DNA of 64,000 nucleotides from JACVRW01 sp963739095 (GTDB taxonomy: Bacteria > Actinomycetota > Thermoleophilia > Solirubrobacterales > Thermoleophilaceae). Within the stretch, counting starts at the first letter, position 1. Every line of letters starts with the position of its first letter. The notes beneath the pieces are model-generated. The model searched no databases and was not told the origin of the DNA. It was given only the letters and a program-made list of their open reading frames with translations. This document shows positions 15,780-25,029 of the stretch, piece by piece. The stretch covers positions 1 to 64,000 of the forward strand of contig CAVTZF010000020.1 in the NCBI GenBank assembly GCA_963739095.1, written 5' to 3'. The translations under genes and the position numbers were made by a program.

Positions 15780-17228
15780 CTAGTCGGCGGCCCTGAGGGC
15801 GGCGCCCGCCGGCCGACCGCGGCGGGCGAAGAAGGCGGCTTCGGCCTCCCCCAGCGGCGTCGAGGGCGGCTCGCCGTGCAGGTACTCCGCGGCGATCGCC
15901 CCCCAGTCGGCGCCCGCGCAGAGTTGCGACAGGACGACGGCGACGATGCCGTGCATCCGCCTGATGAGGATCGCCTCGGGTGGCAGGGTGAATTGGTTGA
16001 GCTGCATCCGCATCGCTGCCCGCTCGTCCCGGTCTGGACGTTCACGGTCCCAGTCGGGCCGCGCGCGCGAGAAGCGGCGCTCTCCCGGGACGGCGTACCA
16101 CTTGATCGCCATTCGCATCATGCTCAGCGCGAAATCGGCGTCCACGGCATCCGCGCGGCTTGCGGGCAGATACCCACCGGCACGTAGGGCCGCCTTGAGG
16201 GCCTCCGCGTCGCGCTCCCGGACGGCAAGGGCGATCGCCCGCTCGGCGGCCACGCGGGATGCGTCGACGTCGCGCAGCAGGCCGAAGTCCAGGAAGCAGA
16301 CCCGGCCGTCAGGGCACAGCAGGTAGTTACCGGGGTGGGGGTCTCCGAGCGCGATGCGGTCGCGATACAACAACCCGAAGTAGAGCCGGAAGACAATCTC
16401 TCCGTAGCGGTCCCGCCCCGCCTCGTCGGCCCGGCGCACGGTCTCGAAGCGCTCCCCCTCGACATACTCGGACACCAGCACGCGCCGGGTCGAGAGGCTC
16501 GTGTGGACACGGGGCACGCGGACGAAGGGATGTCCTCGCAGCAGCCGCTCGATGCGGCGCTGGTTCTGCGCCTCGAGCTCGTAGTCGAGCTCCTCTCGGA
16601 TCCGTTCGCGCATCTCCGCGGCCAGCGCCTTCGCGTCCAGCCCCGGGGCGAGCCGCTTGACGAGCGGTAGCAATAGCGTCGCGTTGCGCAGGTCCGTGTC
16701 GACCGCCTCGGCAACGCCGGGGTACTGGATCTTCACGGCCACGTCGTCGCCGTCGACGGTCGTGGCGCGATGGACCTGACCGATCGAGGCCGCGGCAAAC
16801 GCACGCTCGTCGAAGTCGCGGAACACGTCCTTTACCGGCCCGCCGAACTCCTGCCGCATGAGCTTTTCCAGGTCCGCGAACGGCACGGGCGGGACGTTGT
16901 CGCGGAGGGCGGCGAGGCTCCGTTGCAGTTCGTCCCGCTCGTCTTCGGGGAGGCCATCGAACTCGACCATCGAGAGCATCTGGCCGACCTTCATCGCCGC
17001 GCCGCGCATCTGTCCAAGCTGCTCGACAACCTGTCGGATCAGCGCTGCGGCCCGCTCACTCTCGGCCGCGGCGGCACGCTCGGGCGTCCGGACCCGGTTG
17101 GCGGTTCGCGTCCCGGCCCAGCGCAGGCCCTCTCCCATCACCAGCCCACCGACGCGCGCGGTGCGCGCGAGCCGACTGGTGGGGAGCTTGCCCGCCTCCG
17201 GCAGTTGATCGTCGGCCTGCGAACTCAT
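15780..17228 (-). CDS. ABC1/UbiB (AarF)-family atypical kinase
   Basis: 482 aa. The KxGQ motif (MKVGQMLSM, about 80-88) and the Ala-rich loop (AAASIGQVHRA) of UbiB-like kinases are present, with VAVKIQYPG carrying the ATP-binding Lys, then GDPHPGNYLL and the metal-binding DFG (FLDFGLLRD). The family supports quinone or lipid biosynthesis and has ATPase rather than classic kinase activity. No membrane helix is obvious at the C-terminus. It is probably in an operon with the aldolase gene 61 nt downstream. Confidence 0.92.
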   Translation of the reverse strand: MSSQADDQLPEAGKLPTSRLARTARVGGLVMGEGLRWAGTRTANRVRTPERAAAAESERAAALIRQVVEQLGQMRGAAMKVGQMLSMVEFDGLPEDERDELQRSLAALRDNVPPVPFADLEKLMRQEFGGPVKDVFRDFDERAFAAASIGQVHRATTVDGDDVAVKIQYPGVAEAVDTDLRNATLLLPLVKRLAPGLDAKALAAEMRERIREELDYELEAQNQRRIERLLRGHPFVRVPRVHTSLSTRRVLVSEYVEGERFETVRRADEAGRDRYGEIVFRLYFGLLYRDRIALGDPHPGNYLLCPDGRVCFLDFGLLRDVDASRVAAERAIALAVRERDAEALKAALRAGGYLPASRADAVDADFALSMMRMAIKWYAVPGERRFSRARPDWDRERPDRDERAAMRMQLNQFTLPPEAILIRRMHGIVAVVLSQLCAGADWGAIAAEYLHGEPPSTPLGEAEAAFFARRGRPAGAALRAAD

Positions 17229-17265
17229 TGAGCGAGCCTAGCTGGGGCTCTGTCTCGGAACCGGC

Positions 17266-19104
17266 TTAACTGGCTGAAGCGAGCGCGGGGAGCTCCGGTG
17301 GAAGCGGCGTCGTTGTCGCGAGCTCCGAGTCGCGACTGACCAGCGCGGAATAGCGTCCTCCGGCGCGTATCAGTTCCTCGTGGCGGCCCGATTCAGCGAT
17401 GCGTCCGTGATCGAGCACGATGATCTGGTCCGCGTCGCGCACCGTCGAGAGGCGGTGTGCGATGGCGATGGTTGTGCGCCCCTCCGACAGGCGGTCGAGC
17501 GCCTCCTGCACGAGTCGCTCGGTTTGGGCATCGAGCGAGCTCGTGGCTTCGTCGAGGATGAGGATCGGCGGGTTGCGCAGGATCGTCCGCGCGATCGCGA
17601 TCCGCTGCTTCTCACCACCGGAGAAGCGGTAGCCGCGCTCGCCGACGATCGTGTCGTAACCGTCCGGTAGAGCGGTGATCACGCCGTGGATGCGGGCCGC
17701 TTCTGCCGCCTTCTCGAGTTCCTCGTTGGTGGCGTCCGGCTTCGCGAAACGCAGGTTCTCTCGGACCGAGGCGTGGAACAGATACGTCTCCTGGGAGACG
17801 ACCCCGACGAGCTCACTCAGGGCCTGGAAGCTCAGGTTGCGGATGTCCACCCCGTCGATCGCTATTCGCCCGCGGCTGACGTCGTAGAGCCTCGCCGCCA
17901 GATATCCGACCGTCGTCTTGCCGGAACCCGTCTCGCCGACCAGCGCGGTTGTCGTGCCGGCTGGGACCGTGAACGACACGTCCTCGAGCGTCCATTCGTC
18001 GCCGTAGCGGAACCAGACGTCCTCGAAGGCGACGTCGCCCGCCGTCGCGACCCGCTTGCTGTCCGGCTTCTCGACGATCTCGATCGGCTGATCGAGATAC
18101 TCAAAGATGCGGTCGAACAGCGCAAGCGAGGTCTGCACGTCCAGGCCGACGCCCAGCAGCGACCCGACCGGGAAGAACAATCTCGTCTGCAGTGTCGTGA
18201 AGGCGACGAGCAGCGGAAGCGAAACGGCATCCGATCCCCCCGCCAGCGCGAGCCCGCCGAACCAGTACACCGCGGCCGGCATCACCGCGAAGCTGGTCTG
18301 GATCGACGCCATCACCCAGCGGCCGGCCATGCGCTGGCGCACCTCCAGGTCCGCCAGCCGCCGCGAGTCGGCCTCGAAGCGGTCGGCCAGCTCGTTGCTA
18401 CGGCCCATCGTCTTGCCGAGCAGGATCCCCGACACGGAAAGCGACTCCTGCACGAGGCTCGAGATGTCGGCCAGCGTCTCCTGCGTCGTCTTCGCGATCC
18501 GCCGGCGCTCGTTGCCGACACGTCGCGTCAACAGCACGAACAGCGGGATCAGCGCGAACGCGAACAGCGCCAGCTGCCAGCTCAACAGGAGCATGCCGAC
18601 CATCGTCGCGACGACCGTGGTCACGTTCGACGCGATCGAAGTGGCGGTGTTCGTGACCACGTTCTGGACGCCGCCGATGTCGTTCGATATCCGCGATTGG
18701 ACCTCGCCGGTGCGTGTGCGTGTGAAGAAGGCAAGCGACAGCCGCTGGAGATGCCGGAAGACGGCCGCCCGCAGGTCGTGCATGACGCGCTGCCCGACCT
18801 GATTGGACACAAGTGTCTGGATCACGCCGAGGACCCCGGTCGCAACCGCGATCGCGATCATTCCACCGGCGGCCAGAGACAGCGCGGCCGTGTCGTTCTG
18901 CGTGATCGCCTCGAGCACGCTCTTGAGCAGGAATGCCGGCACGACGCCGAGTGCCGCCGAGGCGACGATCAGCAGGAGCAGGCCCCCGAGCCGCAGCCTG
19001 TAGGGGGCGAACAGGCTGCCGATCCGGTGCAGGTTCGCTCGCCGCAGAGCCGGGTCCGCGGGCCGTTCGGGCGATTCCTCGGTAGATGGCAAGAACTTGC
19101 GCAC
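17266..19104 (-). CDS. ABC exporter half-transporter (MsbA/LmrA type)
   Basis: 612 aa. Six membrane helices (about 35-330) form the exporter domain, followed by the ATPase: Walker A GETGSGKTT (about 394), Q-loop VSQETYLFHASVREN, signature FSGGEKQRIAIAR, Walker B ILILDEATSSLD, and the H-loop IAHRLST. It functions as a homodimer, or as a heterodimer with a partner not present here, exporting lipids or drugs. It lies 37 nt upstream of the UbiB-like gene on the same strand. Confidence 0.94.
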   Translation of the reverse strand: MRKFLPSTEESPERPADPALRRANLHRIGSLFAPYRLRLGGLLLLIVASAALGVVPAFLLKSVLEAITQNDTAALSLAAGGMIAIAVATGVLGVIQTLVSNQVGQRVMHDLRAAVFRHLQRLSLAFFTRTRTGEVQSRISNDIGGVQNVVTNTATSIASNVTTVVATMVGMLLLSWQLALFAFALIPLFVLLTRRVGNERRRIAKTTQETLADISSLVQESLSVSGILLGKTMGRSNELADRFEADSRRLADLEVRQRMAGRWVMASIQTSFAVMPAAVYWFGGLALAGGSDAVSLPLLVAFTTLQTRLFFPVGSLLGVGLDVQTSLALFDRIFEYLDQPIEIVEKPDSKRVATAGDVAFEDVWFRYGDEWTLEDVSFTVPAGTTTALVGETGSGKTTVGYLAARLYDVSRGRIAIDGVDIRNLSFQALSELVGVVSQETYLFHASVRENLRFAKPDATNEELEKAAEAARIHGVITALPDGYDTIVGERGYRFSGGEKQRIAIARTILRNPPILILDEATSSLDAQTERLVQEALDRLSEGRTTIAIAHRLSTVRDADQIIVLDHGRIAESGRHEELIRAGGRYSALVSRDSELATTTPLPPELPALASAS

Positions 19105-19269
19105 TCAATCAAGGTTACGCATGGCTCCACGCCCGACTGACCTGCGGCTTGCGAGTATCAGCGCGCTGATCGTCTCGTCGGCGCGGGAGCGCTCGTGTGG
19201 ATCGTCGCCGGCCTGGCTGGGGAGCTGTGAGGCAGACCTTCGATTGAGCTACCGCTTGGAGGCGCGACC

Positions 19270-19749
19270 ATGTCGACATTCACGCCCGACCGGATCCCGA
19301 CGAATCCGCCGTCGAGCTTCTGGGCCATCCAGAACCTCATCGCAAGGTACGCGGAGCTCGTGGACGACGGCGATTTCGCAGCGGTCGGAATGCTGCTCGC
19401 GGACGCGACCTTTACTGGTGGGGCCGGGTCGGTGAGCGGCCGAGACGCCATCGAGAGCATGCTTCGGGACAGCCTGATCGTCTACGACGACGGCACACCA
19501 CGGACCAAGCACCTCACGACCAACGTCGCGATCGAGATCGACGAAGAGTCGGGCAAGGCCGTCGCGCGTTCGTACTTCACCGCGCTGCAAGCCCTGCCGA
19601 ACCTGACTCTGCAACCGATCGTCAGCGGCCGCTACCAGGACCGCTTCGAGCGCCGGGACGGGCGCTGGCGCTTCGTGGAGAGGCGCGTCCTAACCGATCT
19701 CGTCGGGGACATGAGCCGCCATCTGCGCCAGCCTGGCGCCGCCGAGTAG
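19270..19749 (+). CDS. SnoaL/NTF2-like protein
   Basis: 159 aa. The cone-shaped NTF2-like fold is indicated by the opening helix AIQNLIARYAELVDDGDFAAVGMLLADATF, the GRDAIESML helix, and closing strands SGRYQDRFERRDGRWRFVERRV. Members include polyketide cyclases, dehydratases and scytalone-dehydratase-like enzymes; no catalytic set specific enough to name a reaction is visible. The ribosome site TTGGAGG precedes the ATG well. Confidence 0.85.
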   Translation: MSTFTPDRIPTNPPSSFWAIQNLIARYAELVDDGDFAAVGMLLADATFTGGAGSVSGRDAIESMLRDSLIVYDDGTPRTKHLTTNVAIEIDEESGKAVARSYFTALQALPNLTLQPIVSGRYQDRFERRDGRWRFVERRVLTDLVGDMSRHLRQPGAAE

Positions 19750-19776
19750 CGCCCGGACTGGTTCCGGGTGGTGACC

Positions 19777-20646
19777 TCAGCGAGGGCGTGTGACACGTTC
19801 GAGTATCTGCGCTGCGAGCGGCATGTTCGGAGTGCGCCATACGTGTCGCTGCTCGAACGGCCAGGCGTAGATCGGGTTGCCGTCGCGCACCAGCCCCCGT
19901 AGGCGTGGTTCGTCGAGTTCCCGAGCGGACCACTCGTACAGGGATTGCAGCCGCGGCACGATCACCGCGTAGTCGAGCACCCGGCCGAGGCGCTGCTCGT
20001 CGGCGATGTAGCGCTCCACGTCTAGCGGGAGCGGATAGCGATTTGGCAGCACGCGGCGCAGTGAGAGGAAGGCGCCGGCCATCCCGAGGCGAGGGTCCCC
20101 GAGCAGGCGACCGAGCGGAGCGCACCGTCCGAGCGCCAGGCGCGGCGCCGCGGCGAGTGCGTGCGCGTACAGCACGCGCGCGAGCGCGACGTTCATGAAG
20201 AAGCGCTCCGGTGCGCCCTCCGCTTCGGCGAGGTTCCGGTGCTCCAGGTATCCGGCCACGATGGTCGCGTTGTGCGCTCGGTACCAGTTGCGCCCCGTTG
20301 GTCTCGCGCCGAACTCCAGCCAGAGCCGCACGGCTTGCGACGACGGCTCGCCGGCCAACCCACCGAGCAGCGCGACCGTTTCGCATCCGTCCCGCAGTAG
20401 TCGCTCGTTGACCGCCCGCCACCACACGCTGCCGGGGGGCGACCCGTCCAGCGGATTCAGCACACCGCGGCGCGCCTGCCAGCGCATGAACGACAACGCC
20501 GCCCGCCGGAACGGCAGGTGTCGCGGCGCGCGGCCCGTCGGTCCGTGGAACACCCGCGCCATCAACGCGAGACGCGCCGCCGGATCGTCGCGCACATCCG
20601 CAACCTGCGCCTCAGCCGAGGCGAGCGCCCGTGCGTGGTGACTCAT
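19777..20646 (-). CDS. Hypothetical protein, 289 aa
   Basis: No family recognised with confidence. It is Arg- and Ala-rich and mostly helical in character, with no signal peptide. A central run ALARVLYAHALAAAPRLALG could pack as a hydrophobic helix. Conserved-looking features are the many Trp/Tyr and Arg pairs (SFMRWQARRG, NWYRAHNATIVAGYLEHR), and the C-terminal WPFEQRHVWRTPNMP. Composition and codon use fit the neighbouring genes, so I believe it is real. Convergent with the SnoaL-like gene. Confidence 0.7.
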   Translation of the reverse strand: MSHHARALASAEAQVADVRDDPAARLALMARVFHGPTGRAPRHLPFRRAALSFMRWQARRGVLNPLDGSPPGSVWWRAVNERLLRDGCETVALLGGLAGEPSSQAVRLWLEFGARPTGRNWYRAHNATIVAGYLEHRNLAEAEGAPERFFMNVALARVLYAHALAAAPRLALGRCAPLGRLLGDPRLGMAGAFLSLRRVLPNRYPLPLDVERYIADEQRLGRVLDYAVIVPRLQSLYEWSARELDEPRLRGLVRDGNPIYAWPFEQRHVWRTPNMPLAAQILERVTRPR

Positions 20647-20731
20647 CGCGAGTAGTGATAGCCATTCGCCGAAGACAACCGCGACTCCGCGCAGCGCTGC
20701 GTTGCTTCGTGAGCGGCATCAGGTCAGACAA

Positions 20732-20758
20732 AGAAGGCCCGCAGAATGCGGGCCTTCT
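20732..20758 (-). terminator. Intrinsic terminator after the ABM-like gene
   Basis: Perfect 12-bp stem AGAAGGCCCGCA/TGCGGGCCTTCT with a 3-nt loop. Read on the minus strand it is followed by TTTGTCT. It lies 28 nt beyond the stop of the gene at 20787-21101. Confidence 0.8.
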
Positions 20759-20786
20759 CTCCTGCAGCGAACGGCCTGGTCGGCTG

Positions 20787-21101
20787 TTACGCCTGGACGA
20801 GCTCGCTCGTCTTGTGCAGGACGACTTCGCCGGTCGTGATCTTCGGCGCGTTCGGGAGCGCCTGCTCCAGCTTCTGCTCGCGCACCCAGTTGGACACGAG
20901 GCGGGTCGACTCGTCGGCGTGCGCCGAGGTGTCGAAGAAGCTGATCGAGCTGATGACGCCGTCGCCGGCCTCGATGAGCGAATAGCCACTGAAGCCCGGT
21001 AGCTCGGTCATGCTCGGCAGGAGGGTCTCGTCGGCCTTCTTGACGAGCTCGTCTGTACGGCCCTGGTCGACCGACTCGTAGCGTCGAATGGTGGCAAACA
21101 T
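20787..21101 (-). CDS. Small dimeric alpha/beta barrel (ABM-like) protein
   Basis: 104 aa. The pattern MFATIRRYESVDQG, followed by a helix, LPGFSGYSLIEAGDGVISSISFFDTSAHADEST, and a final helix and strand, is that of the antibiotic-biosynthesis-monooxygenase-like ferredoxin fold. There are no catalytic residues that allow a reaction to be named; many such proteins are orphan. Followed by a strong terminator, so it is probably monocistronic. Confidence 0.78.
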   Translation of the reverse strand: MFATIRRYESVDQGRTDELVKKADETLLPSMTELPGFSGYSLIEAGDGVISSISFFDTSAHADESTRLVSNWVREQKLEQALPNAPKITTGEVVLHKTSELVQA

Positions 21102-21257
21102 GAATGGTCCAACTCTCTTCTCTGGGGTGGAAAACTCGATTGAGTCCTCCTGGTGCGCTCAGGCTCAAGGTGACAGTCGAAGGGAGCTTCGTCAGCTCGA
21201 CGACGTCGGCGGTGGGTCTTGGCGCGTGACGTACGGTAGCATACTTCGGAGCAACGG

Positions 21258-21286
21258 TTGCTTACGTATTCAAGTTTTCCTACGTT
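21258..21286 (+). promoter_or_regulatory. Predicted promoter of the 21307 gene
   Basis: TTGCTT, 17 nt, TACGTT, in an AT-rich island, 20 nt before the ATG, which has the ribosome site AGGAGA. The rest of 21102-21257 shows nothing else I can name. Confidence 0.45.
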
Positions 21287-21306
21287 ATTAACTCAGGAGA
21301 TCGGCG

Positions 21307-21957
21307 ATGTGCCCATTCTCGGTCACTGTGCAGCACGTTCCGGATCGCGAGCTCGGCCCGCTGCTGACTCGGCTCGCGCAGGCGGGCTTCGACAATCCGA
21401 TCATCAACCACTCCGGCGCTGATGATGTTGTGGACGAGGAGGCCGTCCCGGCTCGCGGGAGCCGTCTGGACCTGCCGGAGGATTGGCGGCTCGTGCGCGA
21501 GCGGGAGGGCGAGTCATACGGGTGGCCGAGCAGACGCGATCGCTACGAGCCCTACCGTGTTTTCATCGGCACGACGCGCGCCGAAGGCGCTGTCCAGATC
21601 GGACTTGGCGAGACCATCCGCGAGAACAAGTGGGGCCGCGACCGAAAGTACATCGTGGCCTTTCTGAGCGCCGGATCCCCGCAGCAGCCGCTGGTCGAGT
21701 TTGTCGCGGCCGACGACTACGAAGAGACCCGCGAGCTCGTCGCGGTCATCCGTGGCAGCGACGGAGCGCGGCGCATGTATGGCGTCGGTGACACGCTCCC
21801 GGCGGTCTACACCGAGCGTTTTCGGACCCAGATCTACAACGAGCGGGTCGTCCACCCGGGCGCCTGGAACAAGCTCGTCGTGGTGGCTCGCGAGGACGAC
21901 GACGAGGCGATCCTCAACCATGCACTGATCCAGAGCCGACGGCGCTACCGCAGCTAG
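21307..21957 (+). CDS. Hypothetical protein, 216 aa
   Basis: Family not recognised. The first 35 residues (CPFSVTVQHVPDRELGPLLTRLAQAGFDNP) look like a small alpha/beta unit. The remainder is rich in charged residues with possible strands (YRVFIGTTRAEGAVQIGLGE, KYIVAFLSAG, NKLVVVARE). It is soluble, with one Cys near the start. The ribosome site AGGAGA and the predicted promoter support expression. Nothing around it indicates a function. Confidence 0.7.
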   Translation: MCPFSVTVQHVPDRELGPLLTRLAQAGFDNPIINHSGADDVVDEEAVPARGSRLDLPEDWRLVREREGESYGWPSRRDRYEPYRVFIGTTRAEGAVQIGLGETIRENKWGRDRKYIVAFLSAGSPQQPLVEFVAADDYEETRELVAVIRGSDGARRMYGVGDTLPAVYTERFRTQIYNERVVHPGAWNKLVVVAREDDDEAILNHALIQSRRRYRS

Positions 21958-21972
21958 CGCGAGCGTGTCGGC

Positions 21973-23022
21973 TCAGTCAGGCATGCAGTCCGGCTTCCGA
22001 TGCAACCGCGGGAATCGGGCTCGAGCAGGCCGCCGCACCGCGCCCGAGCGACTGACGGACCAGAGCTTGTCGGCGCCGGCCCACGCGGCGAAGCACAGTC
22101 CGCCGAGCGTGCCGGTCACGGTCATCAGCACGCCGGCGGCCGCTGCCGCCGCCACCCCGTCGCTGCCAAGGATGAGTACCGCGGCCGCGGCGCCGACGCT
22201 AGGACCGACCGGCAGCTGAGCGAGCGTCACCACCGCGATCAGCACAGCGATGGCGTCGAAGAACGACGCGTTCACGCCGACCGCATGCAGCAGCAGCCAG
22301 TTGCGGACGATCTGCGCGAACACCGCTACCAGCACGAAGCCGATCAGGCGGCTTCCGCTCGGCAGGCTTCGGACTATGGCGAGTCCCCTCCACAGCTCGC
22401 GGCCCTTCCGCAAGGCGAGCTGCCGCAGCCCGGCGCTCGCCGCCGCGATCACCGCAAGGCAGATGAGCGGCACCCACCACGGCAGGCCGAGCGGCCCCAC
22501 CAGGGTGAACGACGCCAGTGCGGCCAGCATCGCCTCGACGGCGAGAATCGGAAACTCCGCAGCGATCAGCGTCGGCACCCGCGGACTGACATCTGCGGAC
22601 GAGCGACGCAGCGCGGCGATCCGAGCGGCGACCGCCGCCTGCGCGTTGAGCAGGCCACCCAGCACCCCCATGCTCGACGCGCGATAGAGAACGCGGCGGT
22701 TGACCGTCCCGCCGGCCTCCTTGATGGTGAGATGCCAGGCCTCGCTCCGCACGAGCAGCGCGACGATCTGCAGCAGCACGGTCACCGCGAGCACCCACGC
22801 CGCGGCGCCGGAGAGCGCGGCCGTAAAATCGTCGCGGCGCCCGGCGAGCAGGAACGCGAGGATCGCCGCGGTGGCCAGCGAGCCCACGACCGTGATCAGC
22901 GTACGCCGGCGGCGACCGAAGTCGCGGACGGCGACGGTCGGTCCGGCGAGCCGACTTCGCCAGCGCGGGCGCGGGGCCAGGCCGATCGGTTCGCTGGCCG
23001 CGATTGGCGTGTGGCTAGCCAT
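21973..23022 (-). CDS. UPF0104/LPG-synthase-like integral membrane protein
   Basis: 349 aa from the ATG at 23022. Basic N-terminus, then about eight membrane segments, with the SEAWHLTIKEAGGTVNRRVLYRASSMGVLGGLLNAQA segment and the LPVGPSVGAAAAVLILGSDGV region characteristic of the lysylphosphatidylglycerol synthase transmembrane (AglD/MprF flippase-like) superfamily. There is no aminoacyl-transferase domain, so it is a flippase-like core only. It overlaps the upstream HTH gene by 8 nt on the same strand. Confidence 0.85.
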   Translation of the reverse strand: MASHTPIAASEPIGLAPRPRWRSRLAGPTVAVRDFGRRRRTLITVVGSLATAAILAFLLAGRRDDFTAALSGAAAWVLAVTVLLQIVALLVRSEAWHLTIKEAGGTVNRRVLYRASSMGVLGGLLNAQAAVAARIAALRRSSADVSPRVPTLIAAEFPILAVEAMLAALASFTLVGPLGLPWWVPLICLAVIAAASAGLRQLALRKGRELWRGLAIVRSLPSGSRLIGFVLVAVFAQIVRNWLLLHAVGVNASFFDAIAVLIAVVTLAQLPVGPSVGAAAAVLILGSDGVAAAAAAGVLMTVTGTLGGLCFAAWAGADKLWSVSRSGAVRRPARARFPRLHRKPDCMPD

Positions 23023-23326
23023 TGGTCTCGGCCAGTGGCTTTCCGGCAAGGATGGCCAGCAGGTCGCCGACCTTCTGTCCGCGAGCGAGCGGGTCGGGGA
23101 GGGGCAGGTCGGACTGGATCGTGTAGTGGTTGCGGCGGCCGTTGCGCGTGCGCGAGATGTATCCGGCCTCGGCGAGTTCGACGACGATCCTGTGCGCGGC
23201 GCGTTCGGTGATCCCGACCGCCTCGCCGATCTCGCGCAAGCGGGCTCTCGGGTCATGGGCGATGCAGAGGAGGACCTGGGCGTGGTTCGTGAGAAACGAC
23301 CAGCCGGGCGTTCCGTCCTGACGCAT
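23015..23326 (-). CDS. Small winged-helix (MarR/ArsR-like) regulator
   Basis: 103 aa. The winged helix fills residues 10-75: FLTNHAQVLLCIAHDPRARLREIGEAVGITERAAHRIVVELAEAGYISRTRNGRRNHYTI. The C-terminal tail LARGQKVGDLLAILAG may form a dimer helix. The ATG at 23326 gives the canonical start; an in-frame ATG at 23362 adds 12 residues. It overlaps the membrane protein gene, so it is probably a two-gene operon under its own regulator. Confidence 0.85.
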   Translation of the reverse strand: MRQDGTPGWSFLTNHAQVLLCIAHDPRARLREIGEAVGITERAAHRIVVELAEAGYISRTRNGRRNHYTIQSDLPLPDPLARGQKVGDLLAILAGKPLAETNG

Positions 23327-23410
23327 ACACAGTAGCTTAGCGTTTCTAGACTCAATTGTCATGTATACTTGTCTGTGAAGCCTTGTGCCCACTTCAAATG
23401 CGTAGCCGCC

Positions 23411-23662
23411 ATGAAGACCAGGAGCCATCACAGCCCCTTGGACCGCGTCGATGCCGCGCGGGACGAGCGGAACGAGCTGGAGCGGCTGCGTGACGAAGCG
23501 CGTTACCGACGCGAGCGCCTCGACCTCTATCGGGCACGGCTCTACGGCGGACGCGCGGCCAGCCAGGGCAAACTGAGAGAGCTCGAGCGGGCCTCCGACG
23601 GGGCCGCTGCCCGTCTTCGCCGGGCCGAGGCGGCAGCCCCGCCTACCGATCTGCCCGCCTGA
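23411..23662 (+). CDS. Small charged coiled-coil protein
   Basis: 83 aa from the ATG at 23411 (a GTG at 23369 would add 14 residues). Nearly all helix, with heptad-like spacing: RVDAARDERNELERLRDEARYRRERLDLYRARLYGG, then KLRELERA and RLRRAEAA. No family is recognised; similar short Arg/Glu-rich proteins occur in actinobacteria. Divergent from the winged-helix gene. Confidence 0.55.
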   Translation: MKTRSHHSPLDRVDAARDERNELERLRDEARYRRERLDLYRARLYGGRAASQGKLRELERASDGAAARLRRAEAAAPPTDLPA

Positions 23663-23699
23663 GCCGGTCCGGGTCCTGCGAGAGGGGTACGGTGCGGTT

Positions 23700-24539
23700 G
23701 TGGGGCAACCCGCGATCGATCCCGATGCCTTCAATGCCTTCGAGGCAGAAGGTTGGGAAGACAAGGCGGCCGGCTATGACCGCTTCTTCGGCAGCATTAC
23801 GGGCCGGCTCGTCGAGCCTCTCCTCGATGCTGCCTCCGTAGGGCCAGGAACGCGCATGCTCGATCTCGCCACCGGCCCCGGTTACGTGGCGGCGCGCGCG
23901 GCCGAGCGAGGCGCATCCGTGGTCGGAGTGGACGTCGCGGAGGCGATGATCGCGCTCGCCGGCCGGCTGCATCCGGGGCTCGAGCTCCGCCAGGCGGACG
24001 TGCACGAGCTTCCGTTCGAGGTCGGCTCCTTCGATGCTGTCGTGGCCAACTTCCTGGTTTTGCACCTCGGCCGCCCCGAGCAGGCGATGGCCGGGATCGT
24101 GCGCGTGCTGCGTCCGGGCGGCAGGCTCGCGCTGACCGCCTGGGACGTGCCGGCGCGGGCACGCTTTCTCGGCGTGTTCCTCGATGCGGTCGCGGAGGCC
24201 GGCGCAACGGCTCCCGCGGATCTACCGACGGGGCCCGACTTTTTCCGGTTCTCGGTCGACGAGGAGTTCGACGCCCTCATGCGTGACCATGGCTTGGAGG
24301 ACCGCGCAGTCAGGACCATCGCCTTCACCCATCGTGTCGCGAACGCCGACGAGCTCTGGGAGGGGTTGCTCGGAGGGACCGTCAGAACCTCTGCGCTCAT
24401 CGAGCGGCAGCCCGACGAGACCCGGCGGCGCATTCGCGACTCGTTCGATCGACTCGTCCGCGAATACCAACGCGAAGACGTCCTCGAGCTTCCGGTCTCC
24501 GCCAAGCTCGCCTCAGGTCGCAAGCCGGACCCAGACTGA
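23700..24539 (+). CDS. Class I SAM-dependent methyltransferase
   Basis: 279 aa. Motif I MLDLATGPGYVA (about 53-64), the acidic VVGVDVAEAM after strand 2, motif II FDAVVANFLVLHL and motif III VLRPGGRLALTAWD give a complete Rossmann-like methyltransferase of the UbiE/type-11 class. The C-terminal half (DFFRFSVDEEFDALM and onward) resembles the substrate-binding part of small-molecule methyltransferases. The substrate is unknown. The GTG at 23700 is used as start. Confidence 0.92.
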   Translation: MGQPAIDPDAFNAFEAEGWEDKAAGYDRFFGSITGRLVEPLLDAASVGPGTRMLDLATGPGYVAARAAERGASVVGVDVAEAMIALAGRLHPGLELRQADVHELPFEVGSFDAVVANFLVLHLGRPEQAMAGIVRVLRPGGRLALTAWDVPARARFLGVFLDAVAEAGATAPADLPTGPDFFRFSVDEEFDALMRDHGLEDRAVRTIAFTHRVANADELWEGLLGGTVRTSALIERQPDETRRRIRDSFDRLVREYQREDVLELPVSAKLASGRKPDPD

Positions 24540-24557
24540 AGCTGGTCGATTCCACCT

Positions 24558-24986
24558 TCAGAGCGTCGGGCCGCGCTCGCGTCGGTCTGGCTCGAGGATG
24601 ACCACTGGAATCTCGCGATCCGTTCTCTCCTGATAGCGGTCGTAGTCGGGCCACTCGCTCGTCATGATCGGCCACAACTTCTGCCTCTCCTCGGGCGTTG
24701 CCGTGCGCGCCCGGGCCCGCATCCTGTCGCCCTTCACCTGGACCTCGACCTCGGAGTTCGCCTCGAGGTTGAGGTACCACGCCGGGTGCCGCGGCGCTCC
24801 GCCATTGGAGGCGACCACCAGGTAGTCGTCGCCATCACGGCCGTAAATCAGCGCGTGCGGCCTGGGTTGCCCGGAGCGCCGCCCGGTTGTGGTGAGGATG
24901 AGGGTCTGCGTTCCTCGCCACTCGTGACCCTCCTTACCGTCGGTGGCAACGTACCTGTCGATGTGCTCCTGTCCGAACAGCGTCAT
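24558..24986 (-). CDS. F420-dependent nitroreductase-like (DDN/DUF385) protein
   Basis: 142 aa. The split-barrel flavin-like fold is shown by LILTTTGRRSGQPRPHALIYGRDGDDYLVVASNGGAPRHPAWYLNLEAN, the deazaflavin-binding signature of the family, and the C-terminal PIMTSEWPDYDRYQERTDREIPVVIL. It would transfer hydride from F420H2 to quinones or nitro compounds. This implies that the organism makes F420. RBS GAGGAGGT precedes the ATG. Confidence 0.9.
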   Translation of the reverse strand: MTLFGQEHIDRYVATDGKEGHEWRGTQTLILTTTGRRSGQPRPHALIYGRDGDDYLVVASNGGAPRHPAWYLNLEANSEVEVQVKGDRMRARARTATPEERQKLWPIMTSEWPDYDRYQERTDREIPVVILEPDRRERGPTL

Positions 24987-25029
24987 GTGACCTCCTCTTT
25001 ACCCGGATCGAAGCGTGCCGCGGGCATAG

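Noticed and set aside
17686..19140. 484-codon open frame antisense to the ABC exporter
   Set aside because: Low-complexity Arg/Gln/His-rich product; the opposite strand has all ABC motifs.
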